A stretch of 64,000 bases of DNA from Bacteroidota bacterium (GTDB taxonomy: Bacteria > Bacteroidota > Bacteroidia > Chitinophagales > Chitinophagaceae): the NCBI GenBank assembly GCA_020161535.1, contig JAIUNW010000009.1, forward strand, positions 62,001 to 126,000. Reading direction: 5' to 3'. The notes beneath the pieces were generated by a model that worked only from the letters and a program-made list of their open reading frames with translations, ran no database searches and had not been told where the DNA came from. Shown here piece after piece: positions 28,800 through 37,493 of the stretch. Position 1 is the first letter of the stretch. Each line of letters opens with the position of its first letter. The position numbers and the translations under genes were made by a program.

Positions 28800-31700
28800 A
28801 ATTGATACTGCTACTATTGGGCATTGTTATGCTCAGTGGGCAACTAATCGCCCAATCCCGGTCTGTAACGGGAAAAATCACAGACGCCAATGGCAATCCC
28901 ATTGTAAACGCTTCCATCCTGGTGAAGGGAAGCAATGCAGGCACTACTACTGCCGACGATGGCAGCTTTACGCTCAACTTACCACCCAATGCGAGGACCC
29001 TGGTGTTTTCGGCCGTGGGCACACAAACGCAGGAATTGAATATTGGTAACCGCGGTGTATTTAATGTACAACTGGCTTCCGACGACAAAGACCTGCAGGA
29101 AGTAGTGGTGGTTGGTTATGGTAATGCGATGAAACGAAAAGAAGTAACCGGCAATATCGCCACCGTTAAGGGTGATGCAGTGGCCAACCGTCCGTCGCAA
29201 AGTTTTGAACAATCATTGGGCGGTCGCGCACCGGGTGTGCAGATCACCATTCCCAGTGGTGTGTTGAATGCGCCGCCGGTATTCCGCGTTCGCGGTACCA
29301 ACTCCATCTCTTTGTCATCGCAGCCGTTGATTGTTATTGATGGTATACCAATGTATTCTGGCGACGCGAGTTCCACTTCTGCAGCCGGCAACGCGTTGGC
29401 CTCTATCAACCCGAATGATATCGAGTCGATTGATATTGCAAAAGATGCTGCTTCTACTGCCATTTACGGATCAAGGGCAGCCAATGGCGTGGTGTTTGTA
29501 ACTACTAAAAAAGGCAAGAGTGGTCGCCCGCGCGTAAACCTCGATAGCTGGGTAGGTTGGAACAAAGTGCAGCGACTGCCCAAATTGCTGGACGCTTTTC
29601 AGTACACTGATTATAAAAACCAGGCGCTGACAAATTCAGGATTGTTTTCTGCAACCAACCAATTCGCGCTGACGGAAGGACCCGATGGTCAACCGATCAA
29701 CACCAATTGGTACGACTATGTTTATCGCACTGGTTTTTCGCACAACAATGCCCTGAGTATGTCGGGCGGAAACGAGGCGACGAAATATTACACGTCTATC
29801 GCCTATACATCGCAGGAAGGCATCATCAAACGCAATGATTTCAAACGCGTGTCGGCGTTGATGAGCGTTGACCACAAGGTTAACAAAGCGATTTCGGTGG
29901 GCACCAAATTGCAGTACTCAAACGAGAAAAACCTGTCGGCCGTGAGTTCAGGTTCTTTGGGTGACGCCTTTGCCACTGCCGGCTTGGGTCGGGTGCCGAT
30001 GATTACAGCACCAAATATTTCTCCGTATAACAACGACGGCAGCTATAATTATTCCGGTGCTTTGATCGGCGTCATGAACAATAAACTGGGACAGGTTGGT
30101 TTCAACAACCCGGTGATACAATTGGACCAGAACCGCGGCAACGCCGAAATAAACCGCATCCTGGCCAATGCCTATCTGCAAATAAAACCGATCCGTTCAC
30201 TTACTTTCCGTTCACAATACAATGTTGACTATCTCTATGTCGACAACGAAATTTATTATAGCCCCATTTCGGGGGAAGGCTTTGCCAGTGGCGGTAGCGC
30301 CACTTCCATCTATGGCCAAAACAAAAGATGGGTATGGAGCAACACCTTGCAATACGATGAAAAATTGGGCGAACATAGCTTTGGCGCATTGATTGGAACC
30401 GAGCAACAGAAGAGCAACAATAAAAGTTATGGCTTAAACCAGATCGGCGCCACTGACCCTGACTTTACCAATATTCAGGGAGGATGGAGAACGCCCACCG
30501 CATCTGGTTTGGGTATTGGTGAAAACTACCTGCTGTCGTATTTCGGTCGTCTTACGTATGATTTTGGCAAGAAATATTTCATCTCCGGTAATATGCGTCG
30601 CGATGGTGCTTCACAATTGGGTATTAATAACAAGTGGGGTACGTTCTGGGGTGTGTCGGCCGGTTGGGAAATCAACCGCGAAGGATTCTTCCAGGATGCG
30701 GGGGCTGGATAAAATATTCAGCAGCCTGCGTTTGAGAGGAAGCTATGGCAAGGTAGGTAATATTGATGGTCTTGGTCAGTATGCATCACTGTCAACTTTC
30801 GGGTCTGGCCTCTATGGTGGCAATGGCACATTTGTGTTTAACCAGGCGGGTAACCCGAACCTTGGTTGGGAAACTTCCGCTAAAACAGATATCGGCCTGA
30901 ACTTCGGCATATTAGACGATCGCATCAGCGGTGAAGTAACCTATTACAAAAACAATGTAGACGGATTGATCTTGTATGTGCCGTCTCCGCCTTCAGCAGG
31001 TTTGCCAACCACCATTCCCACCAACATCGGTTCGATGTATAACCGGGGAGTAGAAATTGCGCTGAACCTGGTGCCGATACAGAAAAAAGATTTTAGCTGG
31101 AATGCCAATTTCAATATCACGTTCAACAAGAACGAAGTAACGGCCCTGGCGCCGGGTGTTGATAATATCATCACCGCAACGGGTGGTTTGGAGTCACCGA
31201 GTATCACCGTGGTTGGTAAGCCCCTGGGTATGCTCTTTGTTACCCGCACAAATGGTGTTGATCCTGAAACAGGTCGTCGCATTTTCATCAACAAAAATGG
31301 GGATGAAGTTTATTATCAACACGTAGCGCCTACTGGTCGTTTTCGGTATGAGTATGCCGACGGCACGGTGGCACCTACAGTAAGTTCGGCCGATGCTGAA
31401 GTGTATAAAAACACCAACCCGAAATACTATGGTGGTTTTGACAATACTTTCCGTTATAAGAACTTTTCATTGAATGCCCTCTTTACTTTCCAGGGTGGTA
31501 ACTATACCTATTGGGGAAGTTATGCCGGCTTGCGCGACCAGCGTTTCTGGAACAACTCAACCGATGTATTGCGCGCGTGGACAAAATCGGGCGACCAAAC
31601 TGATATGCCGAAGTCTTATTTTGGCGACAACGTGTCTAACGGTTCATCGTTTCCGCTCGACATCAATGTATTCAAAGGCGACTTCATCAAGTTGAGAACA

Positions 31701-31922
31701 CTTACACTTGCTTACAGCCTGCCGGGCACCGTGACCAGCAAAGCCAAAATCAACAGCTTCCGCTTTTATGTAACCGGTAATAACCTGTGGATTGGTACAA
31801 AATATCCCGGGCCTGATCCCGAAGTTTCTTCCAACGGAACCAGTAATACCAACCAGGGTATTGACAGAAACACGGTCGGTAACGCACGTGGTGTGATTGT
31901 AGGTATCAACGTAGGCTTCTAA
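28793..31922 (+). pseudogene. SusC-like TonB-dependent receptor, frameshifted
   Basis: The coding sequence spans about 1043 residues but is split. Frame one (28793-30712) holds the signal peptide (MRKLILLLLGIVMLSGQLIAQ), the CarboxypepD_reg domain (VTGKITDANGNPI, residues ~22-100), the plug domain (DLQEVVVVGYGNAMKRKEVTG onward) and half the barrel. Frame two (from about 30705 to 31922) supplies the remaining barrel, ending VIVGINVGF. Removing one G from the five-G run at 30700-30704 joins them as ...QDAGLDKIFSSLRLRGSYG, the usual family sequence. This is a genuine +1 mutation or an assembly error. It would import a glycan or peptide with the SusD partner downstream. Confidence 0.88.
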
Positions 31923-31940
31923 TCCTAAAAAGAAAAGACA

Positions 31941-33395
31941 ATGAAAACAAGAATAGTATTATTAGCAATCGCGGCAGGTGCCATTCAATTGGCCGGCTGC
32001 AAAAAAGACGACCTGGAACCGGTTCCCACCAATGTTGTGGCCGATGTTTCTGCATTTGATTCAGAAAGCAGGATACTCGGTCAGGTGAATGGCTTATACG
32101 CCACCATCAAGAACGCGGGTTTGTACGGCGGACGTTACCAAATCTTCAACGACATACGTGGTGGCGATTTTCAGAACGACCGCACCAACGTGGTAACGGG
32201 GTTTGATGTTTGGAACTACACACCTGGTAACAGTTCGGGCAATTCTGTTTTGGCCGTTTGGAGCCGGGCCTATTATGCCATCAACCTGGCCAATGTTTTT
32301 CTGGCCGGTATGGACGCCAAAGGTGCAGCAGTGGTTGGCGACGAAAAAGCAAACCAGTTTCGCGGCGAAGCAAGATTTGTGCGCGCCATGTGTTACTATG
32401 CCATGCTGCAACTCTATGCCCGCCCTTATTGGGATGGCAGTGGTAGCAAACCAGGTTTGCCATTGCGTTTGACAGCGAATACCGGACCCTCTGACTACAA
32501 CCTGGCCCGCGCCACCGTAGCAGAAGTGTACACACAAATATTGGAAGACCTGAATTTTGCCGAAGCAAATCTCCCGGCAAATTACGCGACCAATGCACTA
32601 AACACGACTCGTGCGCACACCAATACGGCCATTGCTATAAAGGCACGCGTTTACCTGAGCATGGGTCGATATCCGGATGTTATTACCGAAGCCAATAAAA
32701 TCGTCCCTGCCAGTGCGCCATTCACCGCATCTACCGGTGTGGCACATGCGCTGCAGGCCTCGGTAGCGACCATCTATACCAACTATTCCACCACCGAGTC
32801 TATTTTGTCGATGCCATTCAGTGATGTGGAAACACCCGGCACGCAAAACCAATTGGGTTATTACTACGGATCTTCGGCAATGAATGGTGGCAATGGAGAA
32901 TATTCTTTACTGTCGACCGGTATCATCGCCAACACCGATTGGGCTGAAACAGATGCACGACGTGCATTCATAGTTACTTCCGGCACCAAGAAATACCTGA
33001 ACAAGTATCCGAAATCAGCGCCTTTCACTGACTGGGCACCTGTCATTCGTTACCCGGAAGTGTTACTGAGCCTGGCTGAAGCCATTACCCGCAGCAGCAA
33101 TACTGTTGATGACAGGGCCGTGGCTTTGTTGAATGCTGTGCGCCAACGTTCAGATGCAAGCGCCGGTTTTACTTCGGGCGATTTTGCTTCAGCCGATGAA
33201 CTGGCCGCTGCTATCATGACCGAACGTCGCATCGAATTTCTTGGCGAAGGGCTGGCAGGTGCCGACCTCACCCGCCTCGGCCTTCCGCTGCCAGCCAAAC
33301 CCGGCATCACCGCCGTGGCAGCCACCCAGCAAGAATATATATGGCCTATTTCTTCAACAGAGTTGTTGTTGAATGAGCTGTGTGTCGATAACTAG
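31941..33395 (+). CDS. SusD/RagB-like surface lipoprotein
   Basis: 484 residues with a lipoprotein leader (AIQLAGCKKDD, lipobox LAGC). It has TPR-type helices and the RagB/SusD landmarks: FRGEARFVRAMCYYAMLQLYARPYW near residue 135, YPEVLLSLAEAITR near 370, and ERRIEFLGEGLAGADLTRLGLP near 430. It caps the SusC barrel and binds substrate at the cell surface. It begins 18 bp after susC. No glycoside hydrolase or sigma/anti-sigma pair adjoins, so this is an orphan SusCD pair and the substrate is unknown. Confidence 0.92.
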   Translation: MKTRIVLLAIAAGAIQLAGCKKDDLEPVPTNVVADVSAFDSESRILGQVNGLYATIKNAGLYGGRYQIFNDIRGGDFQNDRTNVVTGFDVWNYTPGNSSGNSVLAVWSRAYYAINLANVFLAGMDAKGAAVVGDEKANQFRGEARFVRAMCYYAMLQLYARPYWDGSGSKPGLPLRLTANTGPSDYNLARATVAEVYTQILEDLNFAEANLPANYATNALNTTRAHTNTAIAIKARVYLSMGRYPDVITEANKIVPASAPFTASTGVAHALQASVATIYTNYSTTESILSMPFSDVETPGTQNQLGYYYGSSAMNGGNGEYSLLSTGIIANTDWAETDARRAFIVTSGTKKYLNKYPKSAPFTDWAPVIRYPEVLLSLAEAITRSSNTVDDRAVALLNAVRQRSDASAGFTSGDFASADELAAAIMTERRIEFLGEGLAGADLTRLGLPLPAKPGITAVAATQQEYIWPISSTELLLNELCVDN

Positions 33396-33399
33396 CAAG

Positions 33400-33551
33400 A
33401 GTTTAAGGTTTAAGGTCTAAGGTTTAAGGTTGCTGCCGCGTGCGCGGTTGTTACATAAAAAGGCAACTTGCATCTAGTGCAAGTTGCCTTTTACGCTTGG
33501 TTGCTACACCAGCGGTAGCAACCTTAAACCTTAGACCTTAAACTTTAAACT
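33400..33551. repeat. Large inverted repeat around a bidirectional terminator
   Basis: The left arm (33400-33439) contains TTTAAGG-type heptamers followed by GGTTGCTGCCGC. The right arm (33512-33551) is its reverse complement with about two mismatches over 40 bp. The arm ends at the stop of the TlpA-like gene. The left arm is also found at 61612. Confidence 0.88.
33458..33492. terminator. Bidirectional terminator between SusD and the TlpA-like gene
   Basis: A perfect 15-bp stem (AAAAGGCAACTTGCA with its complement) and a TCTAG loop. A-rich and T-rich ends serve both convergent genes. Confidence 0.9.
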
Positions 33552-34740
33552 ATTGGAGTATTTCAGTTAATTTCTGTTCGAGGTCGAAGCCCCGTAAATT
33601 CTCTGCAATGATTTTTCCGTTGGGGTCGATGAGTACATTAAAGGGGATGCCCTGGAAACCGAAAACAGCTACCGCCTGGCTATCCCAGTATTTAAGGTCG
33701 CTCATCTGCGTCCAGTTCAGTTTGTCTTCAATGATAGCTTTCTCCCAGGCAGCTTTTTCTTTGTCGAGCGATACACCCAATACGGTGAAATTCTTGTTGC
33801 GAAACTTGTCATACGCACGCACCACATTGGGATTTTCCTGCCGGCAAGGTCCGCACCAGGATGCCCAGAAATCAACCAGCACATATTTACCCTTAAAATC
33901 ACTGATCGACACATTTTTTCCATTGGGATCAGGCATGGTTAGATTCGGCGCATCTTTGCCCACCATCGATTTGTTCGCCTGTTGTTTTTCCATTTCAGCC
34001 ATCTGCGCCTGCTGCGCTTCATACGCCTGCTTCATGCTTTTCAACATACCATGCTCCGGAAATTTTTGCAGACTGGCATTGAGACCGGCTTCAAACTCTG
34101 CTTTGGTCAAAACGCGCGAAGAAATGCCCAGCGCAAAAATGGCAACTGCAGGATTGTCGGCCTTGGCCAGAAAATCTTTCAAATAGCTATTCAGGGAACT
34201 GATCAGTTTGTTCTTGTCTTCTGTGGCCGCCAGTAACAGGCTGTCAGGTGCCATTACATTCTTTAGGCTATCGAGCCGGGCAAACACTTTGTTGGCTTCC
34301 ATGCTTCGGCTGCTGTACTCGTCTATGAAGGCTTGCAATTTGGCTGAACCCGGCGATCCATCCACCGTATAAAATTTTTCGTGCTTCGACATATCAATCG
34401 ACAACCCGATTTTTTCTGCATCATTCACCAGCACCAACACCGGGCCGTTCTGAATTTCCAGCTGGTACAAGCCGGCTTCTTTCGCTTTGCCATGCAACAA
34501 GAGTTTGCCACTGGCACCACTAACGCTGCCTGAATCAAGAATAACCGGATTGGCATCTGTACCAAAGGGTATTTCTTCCAACAGCATTTTGCGGTTAGGC
34601 ATGGGCGTTAGTTTGTCGGCATTCGTATACGACACTTCAACGCTGAAACTACCGGTATTGTCTTTTTGTTTGCAGCGGCTGAATCCAAGTCCGATGGCGA
34701 CCAACACAACGGCCACTGTCCATTTTTTCACCAATATCAT
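33550..34740 (-). CDS. TlpA-like thiol-disulfide redoxin lipoprotein
   Basis: 396 residues. A lipoprotein-type leader ends at Cys23 (GLGFSRC). The N-terminal half resembles DUF4369, common in Bacteroidota redoxins. After a helical linker (~residues 130-245) comes a thioredoxin-like AhpC/TSA-TlpA domain with the active site WASWCGPCRQE near residue 295 and the cis-Pro region GFQGIPFNVLIDPNG. It is probably a periplasmic reductase anchored to a membrane. It overlaps the gatB stop by ATGA. Confidence 0.9.
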   Translation of the reverse strand: MILVKKWTVAVVLVAIGLGFSRCKQKDNTGSFSVEVSYTNADKLTPMPNRKMLLEEIPFGTDANPVILDSGSVSGASGKLLLHGKAKEAGLYQLEIQNGPVLVLVNDAEKIGLSIDMSKHEKFYTVDGSPGSAKLQAFIDEYSSRSMEANKVFARLDSLKNVMAPDSLLLAATEDKNKLISSLNSYLKDFLAKADNPAVAIFALGISSRVLTKAEFEAGLNASLQKFPEHGMLKSMKQAYEAQQAQMAEMEKQQANKSMVGKDAPNLTMPDPNGKNVSISDFKGKYVLVDFWASWCGPCRQENPNVVRAYDKFRNKNFTVLGVSLDKEKAAWEKAIIEDKLNWTQMSDLKYWDSQAVAVFGFQGIPFNVLIDPNGKIIAENLRGFDLEQKLTEILQ

Positions 34741-36203
34741 TTGACTATCGTTTTTTCATTTAATTTTTGTTCCAGTAATTGGGTAGCTATTTTCGGATCT
34801 GCTTTGCCCTTCGAGATTTTTTTTACTTCGCCCATGAATAACCCGATCAAACCCTTTTTGCCCTTGCGGTATTCAGCCACTTTATCAGGCATATTGCGAA
34901 GCACTTCCTGTACCCAATTTTCAATATCGTCAGCGCCGGCATCTTGCAAGAGATTTAACCGGGCGGCGAGTTCGGCCGGTGCGGTTCCTGGTTCTTTTAG
35001 CAAGGCTGGTAACAAACGCGATGAAGCGGCAGAGAAACTGATCTTTCCTGCTTCCACCAATTCAATTAAGCTCGCAAATGCAGCAGCCGGCAACGGAAAG
35101 GCAGTTATTTCCTGGTCGGCTTCATTCAACCAGTTTCTAACCGGCCCCATCAACCAGTTTGAGATGGCTTTGTACTGTTTTGTATGCGTAGCGGTCGCCT
35201 CAAAGTATTGCACCAGTCCGATGTCTTCACTCAGCATGCGCGCATCATACAAAGGCAACTGATAACCGGTTTCAAATCGCTGGCGAACCGCATCGGGCAA
35301 GGCCGGCATCGCTTCGCGAATGGCGAACAATTTTTCCTTTGTCACCAGAAATGGCGGCAAATCGGGGTCGGGGAAATAACGATAATCATTCGCCTCCTCC
35401 TTATCACGCAGCGGAAAAGTAGTTCCATTATCCGCATCAAAACTGCGGGTTTGCTGTATGATTGGTTCGCCTTTTTCAGCCAGTTGAATCATACGCGCCG
35501 CTTCAAACTCAATCGCTTTTTTCACATGGCGAATGGAGTTCAGGTTTTTCACTTCAACCTTGGTACCCAGTTTTGTTTCGCCCCGCAACCGAATCGATAC
35601 GTTTGCATCACATCGCAAACTGCCTTCTTCCATATTACCATCGCAGATACCGAGGTAACGAACCAGCTTGCGGATTTCAGTTACATAAGCATAGGCCTCT
35701 TCGGCCGAAAACATATCCGGCTCTGATACAATTTCAATCAGGGGAACGCCCGCGCGATTGTAGTCGAGGGCCGTCTTCTGCTCATCAGCATCATGTATAC
35801 TCTTTCCCGCATCTTCTTCGAGGTGAATATGGTGCAATTGCACCTCACGCTCTTTGCCGCCAACCGTAATTGGCACTTTGCCGCCCTGGCAAATATTATT
35901 GATGTGCTGGCTGGTTTGATATCCCTTGGGCAGATCAGGATAAAAATAATGTTTGCGGGCGAACCAGTTTTTCTCACTGATATCGCAATGGCAGGCAATG
36001 CCCATGCGGATGGCAAATTCAACCGCCTGTTGGTTGAGCCGGGGCAGGGTGCCGGGGTAACCCAGGGTAATGGGGCTAATATGCGTATTGGGTGCGCCCC
36101 CAAAAAAGGCAGGATCACTGCAAAACAACTTCGTGTTGGTGAGCAATTGGGCATGCACTTCGAGCCCAATCACCAATTCATATTTTTCGGACAATCCGAT
36201 CAT
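34737..36203 (-). CDS. gatB: Asp/Glu-tRNA amidotransferase subunit B
   Basis: 488 residues from the ATG at 36201-36203; an upstream in-frame TTG lies inside the promoter box and is rejected. GatB is the kinase/tRNA-binding subunit that, with GatA and GatC, amidates mischarged Glu-tRNA-Gln and Asp-tRNA-Asn. Motifs: YELVIGLEVHAQL at the start, LGYPGTLPRLN near residue 50, HLEEDAGKSIHD near 125, DYNRAGVPLIEIVSEPD near 145, and the YqeY-like C-terminal domain. gatA and gatC are not in the window. Confidence 0.95.
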   Translation of the reverse strand: MIGLSEKYELVIGLEVHAQLLTNTKLFCSDPAFFGGAPNTHISPITLGYPGTLPRLNQQAVEFAIRMGIACHCDISEKNWFARKHYFYPDLPKGYQTSQHINNICQGGKVPITVGGKEREVQLHHIHLEEDAGKSIHDADEQKTALDYNRAGVPLIEIVSEPDMFSAEEAYAYVTEIRKLVRYLGICDGNMEEGSLRCDANVSIRLRGETKLGTKVEVKNLNSIRHVKKAIEFEAARMIQLAEKGEPIIQQTRSFDADNGTTFPLRDKEEANDYRYFPDPDLPPFLVTKEKLFAIREAMPALPDAVRQRFETGYQLPLYDARMLSEDIGLVQYFEATATHTKQYKAISNWLMGPVRNWLNEADQEITAFPLPAAAFASLIELVEAGKISFSAASSRLLPALLKEPGTAPAELAARLNLLQDAGADDIENWVQEVLRNMPDKVAEYRKGKKGLIGLFMGEVKKISKGKADPKIATQLLEQKLNEKTIVK

Positions 36204-36207
36204 CCGG

Positions 36208-36215
36208 CAAATGTA
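36208..36215 (-). promoter_or_regulatory. -7 box for gatB
   Basis: TACATTTG on the minus strand with only 4 bases between it and the gatB ATG, implying a leaderless message. Confidence 0.6.
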
Positions 36216-36225
36216 CAACCCCCAA

Positions 36226-36267
36226 TGATTAAAGCCGGCGATTCGTTTGAATGGCCGGCTTTAATCA
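36226..36267 (-). terminator. Hairpin between the PDZ gene and gatB
   Basis: TGATTAAAGCCGGC pairs perfectly (14 bp) with 36254-36267 across a 14-base loop. On the minus strand the second arm ends in TTTAATCATT, a weak T-rich tail. It likely separates the PDZ gene from gatB. Confidence 0.65.
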
Positions 36268-36317
36268 ATAGTCGGATGCTCCAGTACAGATTTTGGTTGA
36301 ACCAGTCGATGACAGGT

Positions 36318-37361
36318 CTAGAGTTCAGCCGTTTTCAGCTTACGCGGAATTTTCAGGTCGGCCGACATTTCCTTGCCATCGCGCGTAAATTTCACCGGCA
36401 TGCTGATTTTTTTGGCTTCGCGGGCTGCTTTTGACACTTCCACCAGTTCACTCACGCTATTGACGGCAGTTCCATCTAAAGAAGTAATAATATCATCTTC
36501 CTGGAGGCCGGCTTTTTGGGCAATTGACTCATCATCGATTTCGATCACCTTCACGCCCTTGCCATCGTCGGTGTCTTGTGCGCGGATGCCGATTTTCGGT
36601 TGGCCATTGCCCCAATTGAAATTATAGTTGTCGGGCGTCCAATTCGGCATGTTAAAGTCAAACGTACGAATTGTGTTGCCGCCAGATTTACCTAGCGTGG
36701 CTTGTGTTTTTAATTCTTTATCATTCCGTTTATAGGTAATGGTAATTTTATCATCGGGCTTGCGCGATTTGATGGTACTGCTGAGTTCAGCGGGCGAATT
36801 GATTGGTTTGTCGTCAATTTTTACAATGATATCACCGCTTTTCAACCCGGCTTTTTCAGCTGCACTGCCTGAACTGATTTCGGTTATTACAACACCACCA
36901 TTGGTTTTTTCCGAGCCTACGCCAAGATAGGCACGTTCCTCACCGCCTTCGAACATAAAATTATCGGGGCCTGTAAAGGAATATACGCGCGATTGAAACG
37001 GTGAACGGGGCGACCTATTCAGGCCAGAAAGCTGTCCATTGATTACCAAATTGTCCCTTTTGATAACCGCCAGTTCATCATCTTCAAACTCGTCAATGGG
37101 TTTGCCGTTGATGGTTACCCTGTCGTCTTTGATTTCAATACTGAGTTTAATATCCTTATCCCCCTTTGATCCTTTCTCCCCTTTTTCTCCCTTTTCTCCC
37201 TTTTCTCCCTTCTCGCCTTTGGTTCCTTTCCATTTGATAATGATATTATCGTACTCACCGAGTTTGTCATTTTCGGTTGCCTTGCTCTTCGACTTCTGTG
37301 CCATAGCGCCCACTACCAACAGCAGGCAAAGCACCGGCAGGATTAGTTTTTTGTTATACAT
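36318..37361 (-). CDS. Secreted double-PDZ protein with a collagen-like GEK stretch
   Basis: 347 residues with a signal peptide (LILPVLCLLLVVGAMAQ). Residues ~47-70 are G-x-K triplets (GTKGEKGEK...GSKGDKD), a collagen-like motif. Two PDZ domains follow: residues ~140-225 (YLGVGSEKTNGGVVITEI, AGLKSGDIIVKIDDKPI) and ~255-340 (KIGIRAQDTDDGKGVKVIEI, AGLQEDDIITSLDGTAV). No protease domain is present, so it may act as a periplasmic scaffold or substrate binder. A TATATTTG box lies 25 bp upstream within an 11-bp inverted repeat. Confidence 0.85.
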   Translation of the reverse strand: MYNKKLILPVLCLLLVVGAMAQKSKSKATENDKLGEYDNIIIKWKGTKGEKGEKGEKGEKGEKGSKGDKDIKLSIEIKDDRVTINGKPIDEFEDDELAVIKRDNLVINGQLSGLNRSPRSPFQSRVYSFTGPDNFMFEGGEERAYLGVGSEKTNGGVVITEISSGSAAEKAGLKSGDIIVKIDDKPINSPAELSSTIKSRKPDDKITITYKRNDKELKTQATLGKSGGNTIRTFDFNMPNWTPDNYNFNWGNGQPKIGIRAQDTDDGKGVKVIEIDDESIAQKAGLQEDDIITSLDGTAVNSVSELVEVSKAAREAKKISMPVKFTRDGKEMSADLKIPRKLKTAEL

Positions 37362-37376
37362 ATTAATTACGGCTTT

Positions 37377-37417
37377 TTTCGTAGATCAAATATAAGCAAC
37401 CCTTTCGATCTACGAAA
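37377..37417. promoter_or_regulatory. Operator-like inverted repeat over the PDZ gene promoter
   Basis: TTTCGTAGATC (37377-37387) and GATCTACGAAA (37407-37417) are exact reverse complements. The TATATTTG -7 box (37387-37394, minus strand) sits between and partly in the arms, so a bound dimer would occlude the promoter. Confidence 0.55.
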
Positions 37418-37434
37418 TCTTTCGGAGAAAAATC

Positions 37435-37467
37435 ATCTACCCGACGGGTGCTACCCGTCGGGTAGAT
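37435..37467 (-). terminator. alaS terminator built from period-14 palindromes
   Basis: A perfect 15-bp stem with a 3-base loop contains two ACCCG(A/T)CGGGT units (37439 and 37453, period 14). On the minus strand it is followed by GATTTTT, so it can act as an intrinsic terminator 27 bp past the alaS stop. Confidence 0.8.
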
Positions 37468-37493
37468 CAGCTACGGCATTAACTAATTGATAA

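Noticed and set aside
31941..34740. Polysaccharide utilisation locus around SusCD
   Set aside because: No glycoside hydrolase, lyase, sulfatase or sigma/anti-sigma pair adjoins; only an unrelated redoxin and gatB follow.
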